A DNA stretch of 64,000 nt from Entrophospora sp. SA101 (GCA_958430865.1 CAUDNR010000313.1:47656-111655); one strand, 5' to 3'. Positions 48,818-59,380 are shown, numbered from the stretch's first letter. Made by a program: numbers and translations. The notes: generated by a model not told the origin, from the letters alone.

Positions 48818-51800
48818 TTATTTCTCCGTCTCGGTCTCAGTTGTTTCTGCTTCTTCTTCACTGCCTTCTTTTTTGCCACCTCATCAACCCATGAAGTAAC
48901 CTAGACCACCAATCAAGAGTAAGGCAGCGATCGGAGCCCAAAATATGGCATAACCGCCTTTTTTGTACCATTCCTTATCAGGCTGGGCTTGTGCTTCACC
49001 TTTGTCACCACCTTTGTCACCACCTTTGTCACCACCTTTGTCACCACCTTTGTCACCTTCTTCCTCTTTTCCTGGCTTTTCATCACTTGGAGGAGGAGTT
49101 TTCGTTTCTTGCAAAGTAGCATTGTGAGCAGTCAGTTGCTGATAGAAAATTTTTTGTTCATCGGTAGCAAGGTCGTGGTCAATCAAGTCCTTGTAAAGGT
49201 CAATTACTTTTTCTAATTTATCTTTTTCTTTCGCCGTAATTTTTTTCAGTTCTTCGGCGTTAGTTATTCCTTCCTTAGCAATTTGGTGATTGCGAACTTC
49301 GGCGTGTAATTTTTTCGGATCAGTGTCCCAAACTTTCTTTGGGTCCTTATCTTTCAGAAATTCCTCGTCCATTCCGTCTTTTAAACTTTTAATTGTTTCC
49401 TCTTTATAACTCATTCATTTTTCAATAATCTTATATTCGGAACTGTCGCTAGTAGACAAGCCCATAATTTCCCCTCTGCCACGGGCAAGACTTTTAACAA
49501 AATCATTCAAGACTTTATCACCTGTTTTACCATCTCCGCCGGTAATGTCAGAAAAATAATCTATGTCTTGCTGACAAGTTTTGGCTTCATTAATTCAATT
49601 TAAAACGGTCTCTCTTTTAAAATCTTTCCGGTTTTCAGTACTCTCCTTGATAAACTGAATTAAGCGATATCTTAAAATGTAACCAAGAAAATCATCTTTC
49701 AGGTCAGTTAAGTTTTTGCTTTTTTCAATAATTCAGTCCGCCAGAGTTCCTGAATAATTAGGACCTCCTTGATCAGTGCCTTTTTTCCAAGTTTCGAAAT
49801 CTGTGTCAGTGCGTAAATCAGTTTTGTAAGTAATTAAGTCGTGAAATTTGTTTCCTTCCCCGTAACCGGCTCTTTGCCAGATACTCAAATGTGTTGAGCG
49901 ATATTTGCTCCCCAAAATTTCTTTGAGGGTGGCTTCAAGGTTCTTCGCAGTGATGTCAGAATCGGCAATCATTTTACGAGCTTTGGCGTCAAATTCACTT
50001 AAGACAATTTCTTTATCCAGTTCATCCAAATTTTTTAACATTTCCTTAGCAGCGTTAGCGTTGGCTTTGTCTTTCAATCAAGTTTCAAATTGTTTTTCCT
50101 CTCGGGTTATTTTATGTAGACTATAAAGTTCTGCCAATCTACTTTTTTGTTTGATAGTTTTTTGCTTAATTCCGGGTTCAGTAGTGCTTTCGTTATCATA
50201 AATTTTGTAGCCTTCTCGGATTTTAGTCAAGGCTTTTTTCGTTTCATCATCGTCGTTTTTAAAGTAAGAATCACTTTGAGCCGGAATAATTATATTAAAG
50301 TTTTTGTAGTTATCACTATCTTCTTTCAATTTATCTTTATTTTGGCTTTCATCTTTTAAACGTTCCCTTACTACTTCATTTAATTTTCCAATAAGTTTAG
50401 CATAATTCTCGTAATGTTCCCAATGTCTTTTTCTCTTGGCACTCACATCTCTGATTAGTCCCTCGGAACTTTTAGTAGCCTGAATTCGTAAATTTTTTTC
50501 GTTATCACCAGTTATATTTCTAATTTCTTTTTGTAGTTCAAGAATTTTTCTTTCACATAAAGCTTGTTCTGCTAAGGCAGTTGCTCTATTGCCTTCAAAA
50601 TAATCAACTTGAAGTTTGGCTAATTCATCTTTTTTGTCTTGAAGTTTTTTTCTTTTTTCTTCGTCGTCTATATAAGTAGTTGTTAAATCTCCTGCTTGGA
50701 AGCCACTTAATCTTGACGTTGAAAAATATGTGGTTCTATTTTTACCGACAAAACCAGGTACTGTTAGTATGTTTTCTTCACAATTGTTAAACGCTGCGAC
50801 GATATTTGGTGTAAAAATGTCATCGATAACATCAATCAATCCAAAGACACCAGGTTCGATCTTGTCAAATCGGTATGGTAAATCATTAGGATCTACATCA
50901 AAATAATTCCAACCACTAAAATCAGTCTCTCCTGGAAGTCCATGAGCAACGTGATCTTCAAACTTGCGACTACTTTCTTTGCCATCTTTAGGAGTTCAAT
51001 AAGCGAGATGAAGGCTTTTGAATACATTATTTTTTCTAATTGTTTCGGGAGTTAAAAGAAATTTCCCAGGTTGAATTAGTAAATTACTGCCACGAGTAGA
51101 CTTGGGAATAAGAGACTTGAGATAAAAAATAAGATCTGCTGTATAATAATCTTCGTAAGCAATTTTTCTAGGAGTTTGTCCAGGAACATTCATTACACCG
51201 CTTAAAATAAAAAGAAAAGGAAGTTTTACATCATTATTGCTTTGAGGTGTAAACAAATATTCTTCAATTCGAGCTTGATTAGTTTGCTTGTTATCGTTAA
51301 TAATTTTTTGAACATCCTTGTAGAGAGAAGATGAAGAATATGGACCTTGATATACTAAAGGTGTTAGCAAAACTGAATATCCTTTAAGATCATCTTTGGT
51401 TGCAATAACAAAACTGTTGGACACATATGTGACATGAAATTTTCATCAACGTTTGAATCATTCATAAGAATGGGTCTTTGGTTCTTTTATTCTTGAGTCT
51501 GAATGCACGTCCTTGATTTCTCATTCAGGATCTATTTTCTTATTATCATCATCAACTTTGTGAAGGATGTCTGCTCGTGAAGGAGCATCACTTCCTAGCA
51601 TGCTAGTAATTAATTGTACCTTTTCATCATCGCTAAATGATTTGCTTCCTTGCCCGTCATCTGGAAAAGGACAATCTAAACGAGCAAGATAAACATTTAT
51701 TTGCCTAAGAAAATTATTTAATTGTCCATACGACACTCTTAACTCCTTTCCGCCATGATAAACTAAATAAATTTCATCTGGTTTGCCAGTACCACTTGTT

Positions 51801-52054
51801 TGTCTTCAATAATTAAATGATTTGAGTTTAGCTTGATTTGCTTTATTATTTTCCTCAATTTCACTTATTTCTTTCTCCAAAGCACTTATTTCTTTCTCCA
51901 ATTGTTCTTTTTCTCTTACAATTTTCTCGTATTCTTTTTTACTTAATGAATCGCCAATTTCCGTGATTTTGTCGGTTAATCTTTGAATTTCTCTTTGGTT
52001 AGATTCTATTTTTCTTTTTTGTTCTTCAGTTAAATCTTTTTCTTCGTAATTCAT
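48818..52054 (-). CDS. Very large protein with C-terminal anchor and GGDK repeat
   Basis: 1078 residues in one uninterrupted frame once TGA is Trp (about nine TGA codons). N-terminal coiled coil (about 1-80, EKEQLEKEISALEKEISEIE); a globular middle with no family I recognise (YSVLLTPLVYQGPYSSSS, LLIQPGKFLLTPETIRK); a helical, lysine-rich region (about 430-900); the GGDK repeat (near 1000-1020); one membrane helix (FWAPIAALLLIGGLGYFMGWW) and an acidic tail. No signal peptide. AAAGGAG lies 16 nt before the ATG, and a CT microsatellite sits 138 bp upstream. It may be a surface or secretion-associated protein; its role is unknown. Confidence 0.75.
48997..49057. repeat. 12-bp tandem repeat coding GGDK
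   Basis: About five copies of CCACCTTTGTCA (plus strand), coding GGDK on the minus strand just before the membrane anchor of the large protein. As 12 is a multiple of three, copy-number changes alter stalk length without breaking the frame. Confidence 0.9.
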
Positions 52055-52191
52055 ATATATTATTTTATTCTCCTTTCAAAGTAATTTTGTTTTATCTTCA
52101 TCATAAATGTTTTTTTACAGATTATTTTCATATGTATATTTTTATATATGTTATACACGTTTTTTTTCCTTATTAAACCTTATTAAATTTA

Positions 52192-52211
52192 CTCTCTCTC
52201 TCTCTCTCTCT
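52192..52211. repeat. CT microsatellite upstream of the 1078-residue protein
   Basis: About ten CT units, 138 bp before the ATG at 52054 (AG on the coding strand). Placement resembles the tract at 5488-5522. The surrounding 52055-52330 shows no gene apart from a 15-codon leader frame (MMKIKQNYFERRIK) ending just before the large gene. Confidence 0.85.
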
Positions 52212-52330
52212 TGTTATTTTTTTTGCTTTCGCAGTTCTCTTTTTTTGTTTACCCGAAAGCCAAATTCAGTTTAATCTTTACCTAATTCTTTCAAACTTTT
52301 TCATACTTATTTTTTTAATGAAATTTTTAA

Positions 52331-52833
52331 CTAAAACTCCTCAATTTTTGCCAAAATTTTTTCTCAATCTAATTCTTTGGTTTTAATCCGGCGAACTAAT
52401 TCTAAAAGTAATTGTTCGTTAGCCAGAGACTTAATTAATTCCAAGCCATCAAGGATTTTTCTTTCCACTTCTTTTAGAGTTTTTGGGCTAAGGGTCCCCA
52501 AATGTTTTATTATTCTTTTATTATTCTTTTTTTATCAATATTTTTGACTTGGTCGCACATAATTTTCCCTTTTTCGTTATTGAAATTGGAATAAACTTCT
52601 CAACTCTCATAAAAAGGTTTGAGAGTATGAGTGAGAGGAACCACCGTAATTCGACTACTCTTTTGATTTTGGATGTTGTTAGAAATTACCACGGCAGGGT
52701 GCGGGTCTTTGATTTCAGTATTTATGACTTTTTTCTGGAATTTGCCCTTTTTGAGTGGGTCAAAACGAATTAAGTAAACTTCACCACGCTTGACTTCTAT
52801 TTTTTTGGCTGTTTTTGCTTTAATTACTACCAT
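52331..52833 (-). pseudogene. MazF-type toxin gene broken by an 11-bp duplication
   Basis: Start MVVIKAKTAKKIEVKRGEVY, then HPAVVISNNIQNQ and VVPLTH as in MazF proteins, and NEKGKIMCDQVKNID. At 52506-52527 an 11-bp unit is present twice in tandem; this shifts the frame into two TAA codons. The C-terminal helix (GTLSPKTLKEVERKIL, ending near 52331) continues in another register. So the toxin is truncated near its C-terminus. Loss of one unit would restore the frame. Overlaps the antitoxin-like gene upstream. Confidence 0.8.
52506..52527. repeat. 11-bp tandem duplication in MazF-type gene
   Basis: TTTATTATTCT repeated twice, exactly adjacent. It causes the frameshift in the MazF-type gene, as the 25-bp duplication does in the ABC ATPase. 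Confidence 0.95.
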
Positions 52834-53122
52834 TATTTATTTGGGCTTCGTCCTGCTCTTGAATTTCGTCTCACTCAGCAATTTCTTTTTTTCTAGTTTC
52901 GTCTTTTTCTGCCAATTCTCAATCTTTGGCTAATTTTGCCTGTTTGGCTTGGGTAATTTTTTCGTAGTTGTTGACTAAGTGGCGCAGGCTATTAATAATG
53001 AGGAATTTTTTCACTTCTTTGATTTCGTTTTTAATTTCTCTTAATTCTTGAAAAACTCGGTTTTCCGTAGCCAATTGTTCGTAGTTGCTGGCTTGGGCGT
53101 TTAATCTTTTGTGATCGTTCAT
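52820..53122 (-). CDS. Putative antitoxin partner of the broken MazF
   Basis: 100 residues, charged and helical (RVFQELREIKNEIKEVKK, DETRKKEIAEWDEIQE). Two TGA-Trp codons. Its last 14 bases overlap the MazF start, the same layout as 40601/40620. No sequence family recognised. Confidence 0.55.
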
Positions 53123-53282
53123 TTTATTTGCCTATTATTGTTAATTTTAATTCTTGTTTATTGAGTTCTGGGAATTCTTTTGCTTGAAATTTACCTCTTT
53201 TTACCTGCTTTTCAAAAATCTTTGTTCACTTTATAAATGATACGCGATTAGTCAGTTAGCACTTTTCATTGGTGAAGAATTT

Positions 53283-53720
53283 TTACTCCTCTACCGTGGT
53301 TATTTTAACTTGTTTTAGTTTACTTTGCGCCACCTTGGGAATAGTAAGTTTTAAAATTCCGCTACGGTAATTACCTTCAATCCTATCTTTGTCAATGGGA
53401 GTGTTAAAATGATAATCCCGGTTGAAGGAGCCATAAGCAAATTCGGTATAAAATTGGTGCGAGTTTTCTTTGCGTTTTTCTTCTTTTCTTTCTCCGTGAA
53501 TATGGAGATATTTTTCTCCGGCTTCTACTTTAATATTATCTCGACCCACTCCGGGCAGTTCAACCTGTAAATAATAATTATTTTCGTCTTCGGCTAAAGA
53601 ACTAGGAATTGCATTTCAATTACTTTCCCCCATTGGAGCGAAAAAATCACTCAAAAATTGCCTTTCTATTTTTTCTAAATCCCTAAACGGACTTCTTTGT
53701 TTAATAATTCGATTGTTCAT
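53283..53720 (-). CDS. Small heat-shock protein (Hsp20/alpha-crystallin)
   Basis: 145 residues. Alpha-crystallin domain: YYLQVELPGVGRDNIKVEAG, HIHGERKEEK, FNRDYHFNTPIDKDRI and the signature GILKLTIPK. The N-terminus SPFRDLEKIERQFLSDFF is typical. It is an ATP-independent holdase that keeps denatured proteins soluble. Intact. Confidence 0.93.
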
Positions 53721-53750
53721 ATTTTTATATAATATAATTTTACAAAGTTT

Positions 53751-53844
53751 TTAACTTGCCCCAAGACAACGAGGACAGTAAAATTTGATGAGAGCCTCGG
53801 CAAAATATTGACCCAGTTTTTTTGACAACCGTAGCTTTTTCCAT
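53751..53844 (-). pseudogene. Short CPRC-type frame with homopolymer shift
   Basis: MEKATVV then, past a T7 run at 53817-53823 (plus strand), FAEALIKFYCPRCLGAS in the next register. A zinc-knuckle-like CxxC end. One base fewer would give a 30-residue protein. Low support. Confidence 0.3.
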
Positions 53845-53860
53845 GTAAGCTCTTCAATTT

Positions 53861-54073
53861 TTAGTTTTTAGGGACCAAAAGACCCTTTTCTCCTTCTTTC
53901 TCAACTAGCAAAGTTTTATTACAATCTTTGCCTCCACATACCACCCAGGCTTGATTATGTTTAATATTAATCTTTTGCTTTTCACGTTGATGAAGAGATA
54001 ATTCACCAAATCTCAATATATCTTCTTCTAAATGTTTAAAGTTTATACCTTCTTTAATTTCTAATTCTGTCAT
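53861..54073 (-). CDS. Small hypothetical protein with CGGKDC motif
   Basis: 70 residues. Helical start (MTELEIKEGINFKHLEEDIL), then AWVVCGGKDCNKTLLVEKEG with a possible Cys pair. No anchor or signal. Between hsp20 and the PPC-domain gene on the same strand. Confidence 0.5.
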   Translation of the reverse strand: MTELEIKEGINFKHLEEDILRFGELSLHQREKQKINIKHNQAWVVCGGKDCNKTLLVEKEGEKGLLVPKN

Positions 54074-54097
54074 AATATTAATTTTTAGTATCTTTAT

Positions 54098-54694
54098 TTA
54101 TTTTTTATTTTTCTTTTTGCTCGTGAAGAGGAGAGTAATGATTGCCATTAATCCCAAAATAATTAGCCCTACGGGCAACATAACTTGCCAAGAAAAACCA
54201 GGTTTATTTGTATTATTTGGTTGGGGTTCTTCGTATTTTTCGGCGGAATAAGGAGGAAGATTTAATAATTTTACGTTCACCCTTTCATCTAATTTACGAG
54301 TAATTTTTTCTTTACTTAAAACCACTACTTTTATTTCGGCAGTCAAACCCACCGATTGGGCTTCTATTAAATGTCCACCAAAAGCTTTTTCCAGTTCGTT
54401 GTCAATAAAAGTAGCGTGTAAATGCACGGCTGGTTGAGTAGGGTCAGCGTGGTCCCAAGCCAAGCATCCGTCAGCATTTAGTAATTCTAATGGTCCCTCC
54501 GCTTTTTTTTCAATGTAGCCAGTTTCAAAACCGACCGAAAAAGCGTATTTAACTTGTTTGAATCCGCCACCAATGGCAGTAATTCAAGCATAACCAATCT
54601 GCGTGTCCCGCGCAAATTTTTCTAAACTAGCCATTAATGGTTCCCCGGGCTCTATCCGAATAATGTAATGATTTTCAAATTTTTTAACTTGCAT
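54098..54694 (-). CDS. PPC-domain (DUF296) protein with C-terminal membrane anchor
   Basis: 198 residues. The PPC fold (about 1-130): MQVKKFENHYIIRIEPGEPL, YAWITAIGGGFKQVKYAF, EGPLELLN, HLHATFIDN and FGGHLIEAQSVGLTAEI. Prokaryotic PPC proteins are usually free trimers of about 140 residues; here a linker rich in P and N leads to one membrane helix (about 168-190, MLPVGLIILGLMAIITLLF) and the tail SKKKNKK. The domain is probably cytosolic and the helix tethers it. Function of the domain is unclear (DNA-associated in plants). Confidence 0.8.
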
Positions 54695-54945
54695 AATGAT
54701 TTGTTTTTAAGTAATTAGTGAATTTTTTTTCTTACGCTTGTCTCGTGGTAAAATGTTCGTTTTTGTATAAACTGTATTGCTAACTTAACAAATAAATAAC
54801 AAAATAATAAACACTATAAAAAATGAGAAAGCAAAAAAAATCAATCACCTTCTACCTAAAAATATAAATATGAATTGAAAGATAAAAAAAATTGATATGG
54901 AAATAAATCAAGATAATAAAGTGAAAGGAATAAAAATATAAATAT

Positions 54946-57546
54946 ATGAACAAACAAGAATTCGGAAATGCTTTTTTAAGAGAAATAAACTCAAGCAGTG
55001 ATGCAACACTTAGAGAATTGGTTAATAGTAATATTACATGGGGTGCTGGTCCTGGTGGGGCTGGTCCTGGTGGGAATAATTATACTAGTGGTAATGCTAT
55101 AATTGATGGTTGATATCATCACTGTATAGACAATACGGCAGGGACAGAAGCGGGTGGAATTGCCGCACTTGCTTTGGAAGCAACAGGAGCAGCTGCTACG
55201 GCAGGAAATGCCATGCTAGGGGTTACTATAGGCGGAAGAGATGTTGAGAATAACGACGTTGATGATTGACAAAACGCAGGCGATAATGCCGTGGTCAATG
55301 ATCAATATAATTCGGCCGAAGCGGGAAAAGTTTGTGCCAAACTGGCTTTACGTGGCTGACATTTTGTAAATTTTGTCAGTAATAATAATACGCTCGAAGT
55401 TAGTGCTAATGGCGAATACGCTGGCGGAAGTGTTGCTGGTGCTCCGGCTACTATCGCTGGCACACGAGCAATTCACGCGAGAAATAATTACGAGCATTGA
55501 GAAACTCGTTTAAAAGCGGCATTAAAAGCTATTCCTGCCGCTAATAAGATAAGGACTGACCTCACCTCAGAACAAGCCCGAGATTGGCTGAATAAATTAC
55601 ATGAGTTAAAAGGAAACGTATTAGTAAGTGCTGCTAACGGTGGTAGTAATGCACCAGCGATAAGCCATACTGCACCAGGGGGCGTTCCTCACGCTAACAA
55701 CGACGATTTAAGAAATGCCGGAGTTGGTCAAGGAATAAGTATTGACCAGTGAGTTGTAAGAATAGCACGAATTCACAACTCAGGTTGAAATGCGGAGGAT
55801 ATCACTTTCGATGGCGGTGGTGGTAATAACCAACGTGCTATGCAGGTTGCAGCAAACGTTGCTCCAAATAATACAGCATTAAGGGGTTCTTATTGTATTA
55901 CTGTTTGTAATAATACTGGTGCTGGGGCAGTTGCTAATGCTAACTTAGTAACTCCAATTGCTAATAATAAATATAATCTTGTCCAAACTACAGTTTATAC
56001 TATCCTTCAAACTGGTGTTGGTGGTGGAGCAGCTATCAGTGCTGGTTCTTTAAGAACGCAAGAAATTGGTGCGGCAGGTGGTGTTACGGCTGCTCACATT
56101 AAAAAAGCCAAAGAATTCGACAGTGCTTTAGCTAAACTAAGAAAAGCTAGTGGTGCTGGCACTAAAACTAACACAGCGATAAATTCTAGCACTGGAGCTG
56201 TTGTTAATGCTGTTGAAAATTGACGACTTGGCGGTACTTACACCACTCAAGAAGCTTTGCGAGTGCTAGCCCGAATTTTCGCTAACGGCTGAGAAATGGA
56301 CGACATTAGCCTTTCGAGTAATAATGAGATTGAAGTCACAACGAGCAAATCTCCCGACGGCACTCAATTAGTTGGTTCCCAAGCCCTTGTTGACCCGGCT
56401 AACCACAAAGTCCGATTAGCCATCAAGCGAGCTAAAACCCACGATGATTTAGGGAATACTTGGAAAACTACTGGCAACTTACCAATAACTAGTGGCTTGC
56501 TTGATTCCATTTTTGACAGACTTGACGTGGGTGGAAATTTAAATATTCCTGATAATCCAAAAGAAAATATGGAAAGAATAAAAGCGACGCAGAAATATTT
56601 GCGAATTGTGCAAGAAATTTATGATTTAAATAAATATAGCGAAGAACTATCAACGTACTTACACATTGGAAAAAACAGTGCTGCTGCTGACCCGCTTAAC
56701 ATTGCTTATCAGGCAGTAAATACAGGTCATCATTCAGAGCGGGCAATTACAAAAATTGATCGATTAGAAAAACTCCAAGATAAAGAGAAAAAAGATGAAA
56801 AAGGAGGGGAGGAAAAATCATCCCAAAACAAAGACCCAGAGGCAAACCAAAATCAGATAAATAAAGGAAGAACAGATGCTAAGAAAGAATTAAACACTAT
56901 AAGAGACAGTGTCAAAGTTTCTGAACTAGATACAGTGGAGAAAATTGACAATGCCATAACGACTTTGAAAGATTTTCCAGTTTCACGAGCCTCAGAGTTT
57001 TGGGGACAAGCTGAGACGGTTTGGAAAGAAGATGTCCCAACCCAAAATTTAATTAAAGACCTCGAAAAGAAAAGAGCAGAATTGACTGGGGAAAAGGAAA
57101 AACCAACAGAAAAACCAACAGAAAAACCAACAGAAAAACCAACAGAAAAACCAACAGAAAAACCAACAGAAGAATCATTAACAGAACTCCGCAAAAAAGC
57201 TCATGATGAAATCGAGGCAGAGATTACGCAAGAAGGAATTGATAAGAAGAAAAGAATGCCGGGAATTCTGGCAAAAGCCTTAGAAATTTATAACATTAAA
57301 GTCGATAAGAATGAAGCTAAAAATCTAACTATCCAAGAAGCATTAGACAAATTAACTAAGCCCGAAGATATTAAGAGTTTCCAGTCAGCTGTTCGTAAAT
57401 CCATTGAAAAAACTGCTCAAACTTCAAGATGATACAAAAACCCTTGAACTTGGATAGGTATTTTTGGAGGATTAGTTATCATTGGTGGTCTAATTTGATA
57501 CTTCACGAAAAAACCAAGCAAACCAGAAGGAGAAGAGGAAGAGTAA
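54946..57546 (+). CDS. Very large Gly/Ala/Asn-rich membrane-anchored protein
   Basis: 866 residues in one frame with TGA as Trp (ten or more sites). The first half (to about 450) is rich in G, A and N and holds diverged copies of a module around GW: KLALRGWHFVNFVSNNN, RIARIHNSGWNAEDITFD, RVLARIFANGWEMDDISLSS. Then a helical, lysine-rich region (about 480-710), six KPTE repeats (near 719-742), another helical part, one membrane helix (about 833-852, WIGIFGGLVIIGGLIWYF) and an acidic tail. No signal peptide. GTGAAAGGA lies before the ATG. Likely a surface or host-facing protein of an unknown family. Confidence 0.75.
57100..57171. repeat. 12-bp tandem repeat coding KPTE (six copies)
   Basis: AAACCAACAGAA repeated exactly six times, in frame. 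It forms a proline-spaced stalk segment of the 866-residue protein. Copy-number change keeps the frame. Confidence 0.95.
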
Positions 57547-57645
57547 AATCTTCCTTTAAGGCAGTTATAATCCGGAGATAGTTTTGCAAAATCGACCTGC
57601 TACTTTCCGTTAATTTAACGCCGGCTTTTGAAAATACCGTGGAAA

Positions 57646-58056
57646 ATGTGAAACCTTTACCGTTTACGCAAAACTTGGAATTTTTCGGAAGTGCTTAACC
57701 AAGGAAAAAAAGTAGTTAACTCCGAATTTGTGGTTTTTTATCTGCATAACCAGTTAAACAATTGCCGCTTTGGCATTAGTGTTCCCCGTAAAGGAGTAAA
57801 GAAAGCAACCCAAAGAAATTACTGTAAACGCCAAATCAAAAATATCCTTACTACCTCCTTAAAAAAAAGCAAAGATACTTGTCAATTTGGTCAGCCTAAT
57901 CATTATGATTTAGTAATTATCATTCGTTCAGGTTTTTTGACCACTGACGAGTTTTCTGCTAAACAAAAATCACTCGTCGAATTACTTAATTCAATTTCCC
58001 AAAAAGAACTATGTTCGGTTAATTTGACCAAAAACAAGAGAATTCCCTATGCCTAG
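57646..58056 (+). CDS. rnpA: Ribonuclease P protein component
   Basis: 136 residues. YRLRKTWNFSEVLNQGKK is the family N-terminus (two codons after a TGA-Trp at residue 2), FGISVPRKGVKKATQRNYCKR the RNA-binding signature. It forms RNase P with its RNA for 5' maturation of tRNAs, relevant here because several genes run straight into tRNAs. rpmH is not found upstream. The stop overlaps the start of the next gene by 8 bp. Confidence 0.9.
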
Positions 58057-59380
58057 CCAAAAAAAAAAATTTGCTTTTTTTTACCGGATTTTTACCAAAG
58101 TTGTTGCGGTTTTCTTTATCATTCTTCTCATCCATTCTTTTCCTTTTTTTTCCTTTTTCAAAAAATCTGCCCAAGTTGTTCATTACCAAGAATATATCAG
58201 AGGTGAAAAAAATATTGGTAGTGACCAAGGAAAAATTGCGGAAGGAGCCCAAACTTTAACTGAGATTGAGAAAATTGAAAAAGCTATTTTGGCCGAAGTC
58301 GAAGTTAAACTACACAAGAAAGGCAAAAGTCGGCAAGAAAATCAAGAATTAAAGCAAGCCAAAGAAGAACTAACCAAAGCCGAAAAAGAACACGAAGCAA
58401 GAAAGAAAACTTACGAAGAGGAAGAAAAAAAATATAAAGAGCGAATTATCTCACCAGCCAAAGACATGGCTACATTTTCTCCCGAAGAACAAAAAATAAA
58501 TGATGATTACGGAAAAGCCAAAGCTTCTGAAGAATCAGCCGAAAATCATCGCCAAGAAAAACTAAAAAATGTTCGCGAAAAGGTCATCGAAAATATTCAA
58601 GCCGAATTAAAAGAAGCCGAACTAGCAATCACTGACTTAAATATTGAATTTACTAACGAAGAGACTTGAGAAAAGCGTTCTTGGCAAAAGTCAATATGGC
58701 TTGACCCAATAAGATTTTTCTTAATCCAACCCTTACAATGAATTTCTCGCCAGTGCGGAATAATCAGTTTAGGAATTATTTGGGATTTACTCCTAAAAGC
58801 CTTAATCATGCGTTTACTTTTAAATTGAATTAGTTACCCCCCAAAATTAGCCGATTTAGACCTCGCCAAACCTCGCGAAAAATCGGAACCAACTGATTTA
58901 GCCTCCTTAGAAGAAGAAAGGGAAATGGCCAAGAAGCAGTTAGAAGCAATGAAACAAACTTTCTTCAACATTGCCATGAGTTTCCTTTTAATTAGTGCTT
59001 TTTCTCTTCATCCTTTTGCTTTTGACCGGAGCAATGAATTTTTTAGCGGAAAACAATCACACTTTTTTCCTTGAATGATCATTTACTTAGTTGTGTTTTT
59101 CTTTTCTCAGTTTATTACTACTCTCAATTACCAAAAAGTATCACTAGGAAACTATTTGCGGAAGGGTTGAATTGGAATTGCCATTGGGTTTGGATTTGGT
59201 TGCCTTTTTTACATGCAAAGTGGTAGATTTGGCGACTATTTATTTGCTTTACTGAGTGAAGTTATTAACATTTTCATTAACCTAGTAAAAATGGCTTACC
59301 GCCGGAGCCAACCACCAAAAAAAGCAAAAATTAAATGAGAACGAAAAAAAGCATGAAGTTATCACAATTACAAGAATTAG
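58049..59380 (+). CDS. Putative YidC/OxaA membrane insertase, divergent
   Basis: 443 residues. Position directly after and overlapping rnpA, as yidC in most bacteria, is the main evidence. First helix about 9-35 (VVAVFFIILLIHSFPFF), then a coiled-coil domain of about 150 residues (KQAKEELTKAEKEHEARKK), then four or five helices: SLGIIWDLLLKALIMRLLLN, FFNIAMSFLLISAFSLHPFAF, WMIIYLVVFFFSQFITTLN. The large charged domain and poor core similarity are unusual. If YidC, it inserts membrane proteins. Eight TGA-Trp codons. Confidence 0.5.

Noticed and set aside
48997..49057. CRISPR-like array (regular 12-bp repeats)
   Set aside because: The units are contiguous with no spacers and code in-frame GGDK; a protein repeat, not CRISPR. 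The same holds for 57100-57171.
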